Shown one piece after another: positions 1 through 7,224 of a stretch of 10,334 bases of DNA. The notes below the pieces were generated by a model. The model did no database searches, was not told the DNA's origin, and worked only from the letters and a program-made list of their open reading frames with translations. How positions within the stretch are numbered: position 1 is the first letter of the stretch; every line of letters starts with the position of its first letter. Position numbers and translations under genes: made by a program. The DNA comes from an uncultured Ignavibacteriota bacterium (GTDB lineage: Bacteria; Bacteroidota; Ignavibacteria; Tepidaquicellales; Tepidaquicellaceae): contig CALGII010000226.1 of the NCBI GenBank assembly GCA_937915485.1, positions 1-10,334 on the forward strand, in the 5' to 3' direction.

Positions 1-738
1 GAGTTCAGAAACGTTTCATTCAAATATCCTTCAACGGATGTATATGTACTAAAGAACATTAACCTGATAATCCCCGAAGGCAGCAGTCTCGGGATAATAG
101 GTCAGACGGGCTGCGGGAAAACAACACTCGTAAATCTCATACCCCGCGTATATGAAGCCGTCGAAGGCAGCGTGCTTATCGGCGGGAAAGACGTTAAATC
201 AATTCCGCTCGCCTCTCTCAGGCAATCGACCGGAGTTGTTCCGCAGGAATCTTTTCTTTTTTCAAACACGATCGGAAATAACATTTCGTATTCTTCCGAT
301 ACGGCTGACGAGGAGAAAATATTACGCGCTTCGGAAATCGCGGGTCTTTACAAGGACATTAACATTTTCCCCGACAAGTACAAAACTCTAATCGGAGAAA
401 GAGGAGTTACTTTGTCGGGCGGGCAGAAGCAGAGGACTTCAATCGCCCGCGCTATTTATAAGAAACCCGATATACTAATACTCGACGATTCTCTTTCCGC
501 GGTCGACACGAATACCGAAGAAGAAATACTGAAAGAACTTAAAGATGTTCTAAGCGGCAGGACAACAATAGTAATATCGCACAGGATTTCAACTCTGAAA
601 AATCTCGATAAAATAATAGTACTTGATAATCATACGATAGCCGAAGAAGGAACGCACGAAGAACTACTCGCGAAAAAAGGATTTTATTATAACGTTCACG
701 TCAAGCAGTTGCTTGAAGAGGAAATCGAGGAGATGTGA
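1..738 (+). CDS. ABC exporter half-transporter, subunit A (5'-truncated; ATPase domain only)
   Basis: The reading frame is open from base 1, so the membrane domain and start lie outside the window; 245 C-terminal residues remain. They form an ABC-exporter nucleotide-binding domain: an aromatic A-loop region (FKYPSTDVYVL), Walker A GQTGCGKTT (100-126), Q-loop VVPQES, signature LSGGQ (412-426), Walker B ILILDD, D-loop SAVD and H-loop SHR. The residue after the Walker B aspartate, normally the catalytic glutamate, is Asp (GAT at 487-489). Its own ATP site should therefore be poorly hydrolytic, as in the TM287/BmrC-type subunit of heterodimeric exporters, while its signature is canonical. The stop is 1 nt before the ATG of the next half-transporter, which carries the complementary pattern, so the two are very likely partners in the inner membrane. 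Substrate is unknown: a drug, lipid or peptide is possible. Confidence 0.93.
   Translation, partial: EFRNVSFKYPSTDVYVLKNINLIIPEGSSLGIIGQTGCGKTTLVNLIPRVYEAVEGSVLIGGKDVKSIPLASLRQSTGVVPQESFLFSNTIGNNISYSSDTADEEKILRASEIAGLYKDINIFPDKYKTLIGERGVTLSGGQKQRTSIARAIYKKPDILILDDSLSAVDTNTEEEILKELKDVLSGRTTIVISHRISTLKNLDKIIVLDNHTIAEEGTHEELLAKKGFYYNVHVKQLLEEEIEEM
727..733 (+). promoter_or_regulatory. Shine-Dalgarno site setting the start of ABC subunit B
   Basis: GAGGAGA lies 6 nt before the ATG at 740, inside the last codons of the upstream gene. It supports ATG 740 rather than an in-frame TTG at 713 that would overlap subunit A. The TGATATG junction suggests translational coupling between the two subunits. 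Confidence 0.75.
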
Positions 739-739
739 T

Positions 740-2554
740 ATGACGGTCAGAAAAATTACTCATAAAAAAGAAGAAGAAGCGCTCGGCAAGCCGCTCGACT
801 CTGTTCTTTTCAAGAGACTCCTGCAGTACTTCAGGCCTTATCTGAAATACATAGTGCTGGCAGTGTCTCTTACGATATTCATAGCGGCGCTCTCGGCGGT
901 GCGGCCAAGGCTCACGCAGATAGCAATTGACGACAACATCGTCCGCAAGGACATTCCCGGACTTCAGTTGATTATTATTCTTCTCATAGCAACTCTAGTG
1001 CTTCAGGGAATTATTCAATACGCGATGACGTACCTGACAAGTTGGATAGGACAGAAAATTATCTACGACCTCAGGAAAAAGATATATACCCACGTGCTGA
1101 ATCTTAACCTGAAATTCTTCGACAACAATCCCATTGGCAGGCTCGTAACGAGGGTTACAAACGACGTCGAAGTGCTGTATGAAGTCTTCTCGTCGGGTCT
1201 CGTCACTGCTTTCGGCGATATACTTACGATTGTCTGGATTCTTTATTTCATGTTCACGCTCGACGTGCAACTCACGCTCGTTACACTGTCCGTGCTTCCG
1301 TTTCTGGTTTACGCCACATCCGTATTCAGAAAGTCGGTAAGAAATTCCTACAGGAAAATCCGCGTTCTGATAGCCTCGATCAATTCGTACATTCAGGAAC
1401 ACATAACGGGAATCTCTGTTGTTCAGTTGTTCGGCAGGGAGAAGAAAACTATAGACGAATTCGAGAAAATCAACAGCGAGCACACGCTCGAAAACAAGAA
1501 GAGCATAATGTACTACGCGCTGTTCTTCCCTGTTGTCGAACTTCTCGGCGCTGCGGCTGTCGGGCTTATTATCTGGTACGGCGGCGGAGAAGCAATGAGG
1601 GCGGCTATTTCAGTCGGGGTGATTATCTCATTCGTACAGTACACCGAAATGTTCTTCAGGCCGATTCGCGACCTTGCGGAAAAATACAACATTCTCCAGA
1701 CCGCGATGGCTTCGAGCGAAAGAATATTTAACCTGCTTGATACGCAAAATCCGATAACCGATCCGGGAAAACCCGTTGAACTGAAAGACGTCAAAGGTCG
1801 AATCGAATTTAAAAACGTCTGGTTCGCTTATAACGACGAGGATTACGTTCTAAAGAACGTCAACTTCACGATTAACGCCGGAGAAAAGGTCGCTTTCGTA
1901 GGACATACGGGCGCGGGCAAGACGACAATAATCAATCTTATAAACAGATTCTACGACGTCAACAAGGGATGCATTTCAGTTGACGGCGTTGACATAAGAA
2001 ACCTGTCACAGAAAGAACTCAGAAAAAATATCGGAGTCGTGCTTCAGGACGTCTTTCTTTTTTCGGGAGACATCAGGTATAACATAGACCTTGACAACAC
2101 GGAAATTTCGGACGACGAAATTCATTACTCGCTCGACAACACAGGACTCAGAAGATTCATTAACGAACTGCCCGACGGTATATCGCATAAGGTTAACGAG
2201 CGCGGCTCTACGCTGTCGGTCGGACAGAGGCAGTTGATATCATTCGCAAGAGCGCTGGCTTACAATCCAAAGATACTCGTTCTCGACGAAGCGACATCAT
2301 CCGTTGATACGGAAACCGAACTGCTCATACAAAAAGCGACGGAAAAACTTATCGAAGACAGGACGTCGATTATTATCGCGCACCGCTTATCGACGATACA
2401 ATCCTGCGATAAGATAATCGTAATGCATAAAGGCGAAATCAAGGAATCGGGAAACCATCAGGAACTCCTCAACAAGCGCGGACTTTACTTCAAACTGTAC
2501 CAGTTGCAGTACAAAGAAGATTTTGAAAAAATTAAAGAGCAAAATGACAGATAA
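740..2554 (+). CDS. ABC exporter half-transporter, subunit B (membrane domain + ATPase)
   Basis: A 604-residue protein of normal length for an exporter half-transporter. Residues about 35-320 hold six hydrophobic segments, for example around VLAVSLTIFIAAL, LIIILLIATLVLQ, FGDILTIVWILYF and AAAVGLIIWY. The ATPase domain follows: Walker A GHTGAGKTT from residue 388, Q-loop VVLQDVFLF, signature LSVGQ (492-496), Walker B LVLDE with catalytic Glu517, D-loop SSVD and H-loop His548. The signature departs from LSGGQ (Gly to Val) while Walker B is intact, the mirror image of subunit A. An A/B heterodimer would thus have one degenerate site (A Walker motifs + B LSVGQ) and one working site (B Walker motifs + A LSGGQ). 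BmrCD- and TM287/288-like exporters are the nearest known architecture. Its 3' end overlaps rdgB by 11 nt. Substrate cannot be read from sequence. Confidence 0.95.
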   Translation: MTVRKITHKKEEEALGKPLDSVLFKRLLQYFRPYLKYIVLAVSLTIFIAALSAVRPRLTQIAIDDNIVRKDIPGLQLIIILLIATLVLQGIIQYAMTYLTSWIGQKIIYDLRKKIYTHVLNLNLKFFDNNPIGRLVTRVTNDVEVLYEVFSSGLVTAFGDILTIVWILYFMFTLDVQLTLVTLSVLPFLVYATSVFRKSVRNSYRKIRVLIASINSYIQEHITGISVVQLFGREKKTIDEFEKINSEHTLENKKSIMYYALFFPVVELLGAAAVGLIIWYGGGEAMRAAISVGVIISFVQYTEMFFRPIRDLAEKYNILQTAMASSERIFNLLDTQNPITDPGKPVELKDVKGRIEFKNVWFAYNDEDYVLKNVNFTINAGEKVAFVGHTGAGKTTIINLINRFYDVNKGCISVDGVDIRNLSQKELRKNIGVVLQDVFLFSGDIRYNIDLDNTEISDDEIHYSLDNTGLRRFINELPDGISHKVNERGSTLSVGQRQLISFARALAYNPKILVLDEATSSVDTETELLIQKATEKLIEDRTSIIIAHRLSTIQSCDKIIVMHKGEIKESGNHQELLNKRGLYFKLYQLQYKEDFEKIKEQNDR

Positions 2555-3143
2555 ACTACTCATAGCCACTAACAATAAGGATAAAATCACAGAGATTAAA
2601 AAGGCGCTTGGTAATGCCGTCGTGAGCGTGTTAACGCTCAATGACATCGGCATCAACATCGAAGTCGAAGAGGACAAGGATACGCTCGAAGGCAACGCGC
2701 TTAAAAAAGCGGAGGAAATCTGGAGCGCGGCGCGAATCCCCTGCTCGGCAGACGACACCGGTCTCTTTGTTGACGCGTTGAACGGCGACCCGGGAGTTTA
2801 TTCGTCGCGATACGCCGGAGAAAACGTATCGTACGCAGACAACCGCAGAAAACTTCTCGAGAAGATGAATGGAATTCCGCGGCCGAAACGGACAGCGCGC
2901 TTCAGAACCGTAGTCTGCTATTATTTCGGTGAAGGAGAATACAAATTTTTCGAAGGTGAATGCGAAGGTGAAATCCTGACTGAAGAGCGCGGCTCGGGCG
3001 GTTTCGGTTACGACGCAATCTTCCTCCCTTCAGGTTACGACAAAACATTCGCGGAACTCGACCTTGAAGAGAAAAATAAAATATCTCACAGGGCGAAAGC
3101 ATTTGAAAAGTTTAAGGAATACCTCACTTCAATTAGCAGTTAA
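2544..3143 (+). CDS. rdgB: RdgB/HAM1 non-canonical purine NTP pyrophosphatase (dITP/XTP/ITP)
   Basis: A 199-residue protein of usual family length. Known role: it hydrolyses dITP, ITP and XTP to monophosphates plus pyrophosphate in the cytosol, keeping deaminated purines out of DNA and RNA. Visible hallmarks are the N-terminal LLIATNNKDKITEI, the active-site region SADDTGLFVDAL (Asp70/Asp71; many homologues have E-D-S-G-L), GDPGVYSSRYAG, GSGGFGYDAIFLP (FGYD at 154-157) and the purine-binding SHR at 181-183. The start is ATG 2544, because MTDKLLIATNN aligns with the family N terminus; an upstream in-frame TTG at 2523 is less likely. A modest AAAGAG lies just upstream. It overlaps the ABC gene by 11 nt and so is probably co-transcribed and coupled. 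The last codons and stop (TAA 3141-3143) fall inside a heptamer repeat, so the extreme C terminus (about TSISS) may be repeat-derived. Confidence 0.95.
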   Translation: MTDKLLIATNNKDKITEIKKALGNAVVSVLTLNDIGINIEVEEDKDTLEGNALKKAEEIWSAARIPCSADDTGLFVDALNGDPGVYSSRYAGENVSYADNRRKLLEKMNGIPRPKRTARFRTVVCYYFGEGEYKFFEGECEGEILTEERGSGGFGYDAIFLPSGYDKTFAELDLEEKNKISHRAKAFEKFKEYLTSISS

Positions 3144-3167
3144 CATTTAGCAGTTAACAGTTAGAGC
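3133..3167 (+). repeat. Heptamer tandem repeat, consensus TTARCAG, about five units
   Basis: Consecutive units read TTAGCAG, TTAACAT, TTAGCAG, TTAACAG, TTAGAGC. The 13-mer TTAGCAGTTAACA occurs exactly twice, 14 nt apart (3133 and 3147). The array supplies the rdgB stop codon. A degenerate inverted copy lies at 3309-3338. Confidence 0.8.
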
Positions 3168-3244
3168 CGGCGGGTTGGGTGATTTTAAGAAAAAAGTTAT
3201 CCAAAATGAATGTCATTACGAGATTGATATGAAGACATTAAACA

Positions 3245-3281
3245 GACAGGGTATAGGTTTTAAGAAAATCTATACCCTGTC
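3245..3281. terminator. Long hairpin, probable bidirectional terminator between rdgB and the C69 gene
   Basis: Arms 3245-3261 and 3265-3281 pair over 17 bp (16 Watson-Crick, one G-U) around an AAG loop. The outer 12 bp, GACAGGGTATAG with CTATACCCTGTC, are perfect. The flanks are AT-rich (AATTTATATAATTT on +, TGTTTAATG on -), but neither has a long uninterrupted U-run. Its position between two convergent genes fits shared termination; it could instead be the core of a small repeated element. Confidence 0.65.
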
Positions 3282-3308
3282 AATTTATATAATTTCCGCT
3301 TGCTCTTG

Positions 3309-3338
3309 CTCTAACGGTTGAGTGTTAAATGCTGATTG
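3309..3338 (-). repeat. Degenerate inverted copy of the 3137-3166 heptamer repeat
   Basis: Aligned with the reverse complement of 3137-3166, 23 of 30 positions match, including an exact CTCTAAC at the inner end. With the left copy it frames about 142 bp that contain the hairpin, and it ends just before the C69 stop codon (3340-3342). Confidence 0.5.
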
Positions 3339-3339
3339 A

Positions 3340-4965
3340 TTATTTCTCCAGAAACTTATCGCCTGTCAACTTCACCAGTTGCCTGTACCATTCGGCGCTG
3401 TAACCCGGCTGCTCAACTTTCGCTACGCGGCTTCCCGGCACGGGAGTCTTAATGTTTCCGTCCATATACTTTGTGAACAGGAATCCGTAAAGTTGTTTCC
3501 ACCTGTCGAATGTGTTTTTGCCCGCTTTCAGGCAGTATTCCGTGATAAAATCCCTCGCTGTTTCTATGTCCTTGTCTTTTAGTTCCAGCATTGTTTTGTC
3601 AATGTCGTCTATGCTGCCTATGTAGCCCAGTTCAAGTTCCTTCTGAACGGGCTCGATATCTTTGAACATATCGCTGTAACGCGTGTAAGCGAAGTTCGAC
3701 ACCTGATTGAATATCCAGAACAAAGAAGAGTCGCTGTAAACCATCATATCGCCGTTGCCGACGGCGAAGTTAGGTGGAACCTGCTTTATCGCCGTGTACA
3801 TCGGAGTGTAAACGGTAGTGTAGTTATCGTCGACGCCGTACCAGAATATCCCGCCGAGATTTTCGGGCATCCATGCGCGCGACTGAGTAACGAATGAAAA
3901 TCCTGTTTGCTGTGTCGATATCGCCCTCTCATTGAAATACGTCTTTCCGTCAACTTTCCAGGTCAAGGGTCTCCATCTGACAGGACACGTGTAGGGTCCA
4001 GCGCCGAAATCCTTTGTCATATCAAGTTCCGTGCCTTCGAAATGGTCTCTCATCGCGGTCATAACGTCGTAAACGGAAAGTTTCTTTTCGGGTTTCACCC
4101 AGAGCGGCATTCTGTTCTTCAGGTTTTCGCCCTTGGCGTAATCGAGATATTTCGACATTCCTTTCGAGACTTTATTAAAAAGGGCCCAAACCCTCGCGTC
4201 ACAGAATCTTGCACCTTCGAAATCAACAGGCGCGTATGTATCGGAAAAAGAAAATTCTTCGTCTTTACCTTTGAACCAGCCCTTGCTCTTCGCGTAAGAA
4301 ACCACGTCCTTTGAATAATAGCAGTTCATCGTATCGTTCAAAGGGAACTGCTGAATCCTTGATTGATTCGCGTGAGCGGATACACATCCGTCGGGAATTC
4401 TAACCGCGACCCAGACGGAACCCTTGCCGTTAGTGCCTTTACCGACCATTTCCATTATCCATACCTCATTCGGGTCGGACAATGAAAATGACTCGCCTTC
4501 GCTGCAATAACCGTATTCCTGAGCAAGATCAGTCATTATCTTAATCGCTTCCCTGCAGTTCCTGGCTCTCTGTAATGCCAGATAGATCATCGAACCATAA
4601 TCCATTCTGCCTGTCGTGTCCATAAGTTCGTGTCTTCCACCGAATGTCGTCTCGCCAATCGCGAGTTGGAATTCATTCATGTTACCTACAACATTGTATG
4701 TATGCGGAACCTGAGGGATTTGTCCGAGCAGGCGTCCAGAATCCCATTCAATTACGTCAAGCATCGTTCCCGGGGGATAGTTTGCCGCAGGCCAGAAATA
4801 AAGTTCACCGTAAAGCGTATGCGAATCCGCTGTATAAGTAATCATAGTCGAGCCGTCAACTGACGCGCCTCTGGTTATAAGAAAATTTGTACACGCATAA
4901 ATGCTGTCTTCAAGTATTGAAAATTGCAAGAAGAGTACAGTGATAAAAACAAGAGTTTTCTTCAT
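3340..4965 (-). CDS. Secreted family C69 dipeptidase (Ntn hydrolase, PepD-like)
   Basis: A 541-residue protein matching the peptidase family C69 (formerly U34) pattern. Residues 1-24 are a signal peptide (MKKTLVFITVLFLQFSILED, ending SIYA). It is followed at once by Cys25 in ACTNFLITRGASVDGSTM, where the family's N-terminal nucleophile cysteine sits. Other family-like stretches are GETTFGGRHEL (104-114), the SDPNEVWIMEMVGKG segment (163-177) and SAHANQSRI (196-204). Known activity is cleavage of dipeptides by an N-terminal-nucleophile cysteine; here it probably acts in the periplasm or outside the cell. The -2 Tyr argues against a lipobox (IYAC), so lipidation seems unlikely but is not excluded. 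It is a single gene, convergent with rdgB and divergent from the LamG gene. ATG 4965 is chosen because it gives a complete signal peptide; its leader is AT-rich with no clear Shine-Dalgarno. No T9SS tail is present. Confidence 0.9.
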   Translation of the reverse strand: MKKTLVFITVLFLQFSILEDSIYACTNFLITRGASVDGSTMITYTADSHTLYGELYFWPAANYPPGTMLDVIEWDSGRLLGQIPQVPHTYNVVGNMNEFQLAIGETTFGGRHELMDTTGRMDYGSMIYLALQRARNCREAIKIMTDLAQEYGYCSEGESFSLSDPNEVWIMEMVGKGTNGKGSVWVAVRIPDGCVSAHANQSRIQQFPLNDTMNCYYSKDVVSYAKSKGWFKGKDEEFSFSDTYAPVDFEGARFCDARVWALFNKVSKGMSKYLDYAKGENLKNRMPLWVKPEKKLSVYDVMTAMRDHFEGTELDMTKDFGAGPYTCPVRWRPLTWKVDGKTYFNERAISTQQTGFSFVTQSRAWMPENLGGIFWYGVDDNYTTVYTPMYTAIKQVPPNFAVGNGDMMVYSDSSLFWIFNQVSNFAYTRYSDMFKDIEPVQKELELGYIGSIDDIDKTMLELKDKDIETARDFITEYCLKAGKNTFDRWKQLYGFLFTKYMDGNIKTPVPGSRVAKVEQPGYSAEWYRQLVKLTGDKFLEK

Positions 4966-5032
4966 ATTTTTTGGGTAATTTTTATAAAAAATACAAAATT
5001 CGAGTCTAAAACGATATTCATTTCGTATAATA

Positions 5033-5050
5033 TTGAGAATCCATTCTCAA
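5033..5050. promoter_or_regulatory. 18-bp palindrome, candidate regulator binding site in a divergent promoter region
   Basis: TTGAGAAT-CC-ATTCTCAA is a perfect inverted repeat with 8-bp arms. It lies 68 nt upstream of the C69 start and 112 nt upstream of the LamG-protein start. A perfect TATAAT (5026-5031) sits directly beside it on +. For the gene at 5162 it lies about 60-75 bp upstream of the sigma-54-like promoter, a place where activators of that sigma factor often bind. The half-sites resemble those in Fur-family boxes, but the central spacer is 2 nt, so the regulator is unknown. Confidence 0.5.
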
Positions 5051-5107
5051 ATTGAAAAATATTTCGATGCTACTCATCTATTTATGCGTAAAATCAATGA
5101 TTAATAC

Positions 5108-5123
5108 AGGCACATTTCTTGCA
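5108..5123 (+). promoter_or_regulatory. Candidate sigma-54 (RpoN) -24/-12 promoter for the LamG/T9SS gene
   Basis: AGGCACATTTCTTGCA matches the sigma-54 consensus TGGCACG-N4-TTGCW at 10 of 12 specified positions, with the required GG (5109-5110), N10, GC (5121-5122) spacing. Initiation would fall near 5133, giving a leader of roughly 30 nt before ATG 5162. No rpoN or activator gene is in the window, so function is inferred. Confidence 0.45.
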
Positions 5124-5161
5124 TAATAAATCCTAAACATTATTTATTTAAATTTGGGGTT

Positions 5162-7210
5162 ATGAAAAAGGGCTATTACTTTTTACTCATCTGTCTATCC
5201 TTTCTGTTGTATTCCGGAAATTTGTATCCTCAGGCAGGGGGACGGGCTTTATATCTGCAAAATGCAGATTATCTATCGCACGGCGATTTTGTATATTGCG
5301 GAGCGCCGAATTACAATTTTACTGATAAACTCACGATTTGCGCGTGGGTAAAATGGACCGTTGACCCGTCGGCTTATGTAAACAACCATTACGAACAGGA
5401 GGGCAGAAAAGCCAACATCATCACAATTGACAGGCATAATTCGAAGGATAACGGTCAGTTCTGGCTTCAGCACACGAATAGCAACGGTAAATTCGAATGG
5501 TCTGTTCAGGCGAGCGGCAGAGAAACAATTGTATCGACTACGACACCGCAGAAAGATGTCTGGGTTTACCTGACTGCGGTTTACGACGGAAGTTCGACGG
5601 GGAAAAAGTTGATTCTATACGTTAATGGAATCGAAGAATCTTCGATTTCCTCCGGCATCAGCGGAAATGTTCAGGCGTTTGACGCAACGAACATGCGGCT
5701 GAACATAGGAAGACTGCCGAACGGTTACAGGTTATTCGCGGGTGTGCTGGACGAAATAAGAATTTACAAAAGAGTTCTTGGTATCGATGAAATCAGGAAA
5801 CAGATGTTTTACAAATCGACAGCGAATTCAACCGACCTGGTAAGTTACTGGGATATGAACCAGCCGAGCGGTACAACTGTTTACGACCTTGTTCCGACAA
5901 ATCCCGTGAACGGAAAATTTTACACCGCGCTCGTTGACGTTCACAGTTTCACGACATCCCCATACAGAGTTTATGATGATGACAAGGCGTGGGAAGTAAA
6001 CACCTGGCTGAACTGCCCTATCAAAACTGTCGGCGGTAACGGTGTTGACGAGGTTAACGTCATAACAGCGAATACAATAACATCGCTTACGTTCCAAAAT
6101 GCATGGATAACAACACCTAAACTTGATGATTTTGGAAACAATACGGGGATGACCTGGTACGGAATAGAAAAATCAGGAGAAGTGTCGCAGTGGATATATT
6201 CGACCGCTACGATTGGCGAGGATGCTCAGGTTGTAAAGACCACAGATTCGAGTTATGTCGGCTGGTCAGGCGCGAGCGTATCGGTTAAAATATCTTCCGT
6301 TCCTGACGACAACAACAACCTGACAATTTATTACTGGGGTTTCGTTGACGGACTGCCGGTCACGACAGAAAGTCTGCCGACGGGAATGACGAAACGCTCC
6401 GACCTTGTTTGGGGAATAAACGAATGGGGCAGCGTTACGTCAAGCATATTCATTTCTTATCCGAACATACTCGGCAATTTCAATCCCGCTAAATGCAGGC
6501 TTCTTCAAAGAACGAGAGGCACTCTTGCGTGGTCATTCGCACCGGACGCCGTCGCTGATTCAGTCGCCAGAAATTTCTATGTGCCTTCGGTCTCATCGTT
6601 CATGGAATATTCAATCGGTATGACAGACGATATTATGCCCGTGACGCTGGAATATTTCAGCCATAACGTTCAGGGCAGAGATGTGAAACTCTCCTGGGCT
6701 ACAAGTTCGGAAACAAACAACAAGGGATTTGAGATAAGCCGTTCGAATGACGGCAAGAACTGGACGAGCATCGGTTTCGTGAACGGCGCCGGAACAGTGA
6801 ATCACAGAACATCTTATTCATTTACGGATAAATCACTGTCGGCAGGGCGATTCCAATACAGGCTGAAGCAAATTGATTATAACGGAAATTATGAATTCTT
6901 CTACATTCATCAGGCAGCGGAAATTGAATCACCGCGAAAGTATATATTGAATCAGAATTACCCCAATCCTTTTAATCCTGAAACGAGCATAGATTTTGAA
7001 CTGCCCGTCAAATCGGTTGTAAAGATTGTGATTTATGACATATCGGGAAGAGTAGTCGGTAATGTTATTGAAGGAAATCTCGAAGCGGGTTACCATACAG
7101 TGAAGTACAACGGCTCGAGTCTATCAAGCGGTATATATTATTGCAGAATGTCCGCGGAATCGGATGGCTCCACTTTCGTGAAAACGACGAAAATGATTTT
7201 AATAAAATAA
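5162..7210 (+). CDS. Secreted LamG-like protein with C-terminal T9SS type A sorting domain
   Basis: A 682-residue secreted protein. Residues 1-24 are a signal peptide (MKKGYYFLLICLSFLLYSGN, then LYPQ). Residues about 28-245 resemble a LamG/concanavalin A-like jelly roll: ICAWVKW, WVYLTAVYDGSS, LILYVNGIEES, LNIGRLPNGYRLFAGVLDEIRIYKR in pieces, then LVSYWDMNQPSGTTVYDL. Residues about 265-490 are a beta-rich region I cannot name. Residues about 494-590 are a fibronectin-like module (VTLEYFSHNV, VKLSWATSSETNNKGFEISR, RLKQIDYNGNYEFF). Residues 594-682 are the sorting domain, with NYPNPFNPE at 599-607, VVKIVIYDISGRVV and SGIYYCRM, ending KMILIK. Family knowledge: such tails direct outer-membrane export by the type IX system, often with cleavage and surface anchoring. 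No catalytic motif was seen; a glycan- or surface-binding role is possible. The leader has only a weak GGGG before ATG. Confidence 0.9.
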   Translation: MKKGYYFLLICLSFLLYSGNLYPQAGGRALYLQNADYLSHGDFVYCGAPNYNFTDKLTICAWVKWTVDPSAYVNNHYEQEGRKANIITIDRHNSKDNGQFWLQHTNSNGKFEWSVQASGRETIVSTTTPQKDVWVYLTAVYDGSSTGKKLILYVNGIEESSISSGISGNVQAFDATNMRLNIGRLPNGYRLFAGVLDEIRIYKRVLGIDEIRKQMFYKSTANSTDLVSYWDMNQPSGTTVYDLVPTNPVNGKFYTALVDVHSFTTSPYRVYDDDKAWEVNTWLNCPIKTVGGNGVDEVNVITANTITSLTFQNAWITTPKLDDFGNNTGMTWYGIEKSGEVSQWIYSTATIGEDAQVVKTTDSSYVGWSGASVSVKISSVPDDNNNLTIYYWGFVDGLPVTTESLPTGMTKRSDLVWGINEWGSVTSSIFISYPNILGNFNPAKCRLLQRTRGTLAWSFAPDAVADSVARNFYVPSVSSFMEYSIGMTDDIMPVTLEYFSHNVQGRDVKLSWATSSETNNKGFEISRSNDGKNWTSIGFVNGAGTVNHRTSYSFTDKSLSAGRFQYRLKQIDYNGNYEFFYIHQAAEIESPRKYILNQNYPNPFNPETSIDFELPVKSVVKIVIYDISGRVVGNVIEGNLEAGYHTVKYNGSSLSSGIYYCRMSAESDGSTFVKTTKMILIK

Positions 7211-7224
7211 ATTCCCCAGAAATT

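Noticed and set aside
713..739. TTG start at 713 for ABC subunit B
   Set aside because: It would add nine atypical basic residues and overlap subunit A, whereas ATG 740 has an ideal ribosome site.
995..1483. 162-codon open frame on - opposite ABC subunit B
   Set aside because: Antisense to the transporter membrane domain, with an unconvincing composition.
3133..3167. CRISPR-like array
   Set aside because: The units are only 7 nt, directly adjacent and without spacers, so this is a simple tandem repeat.
3907..4314. 135-codon open frame on + opposite the C69 dipeptidase gene
   Set aside because: Antisense shadow of a well-supported gene, with no recognisable domain or ribosome site.
5149..5156. 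TAAATTTG, a match to the Bacteroidota -7 box TAnnTTTG
   Set aside because: No TTG/TTTG box at the proper distance upstream, and initiation would fall at or within the start codon. The sigma-54-like site fits better.
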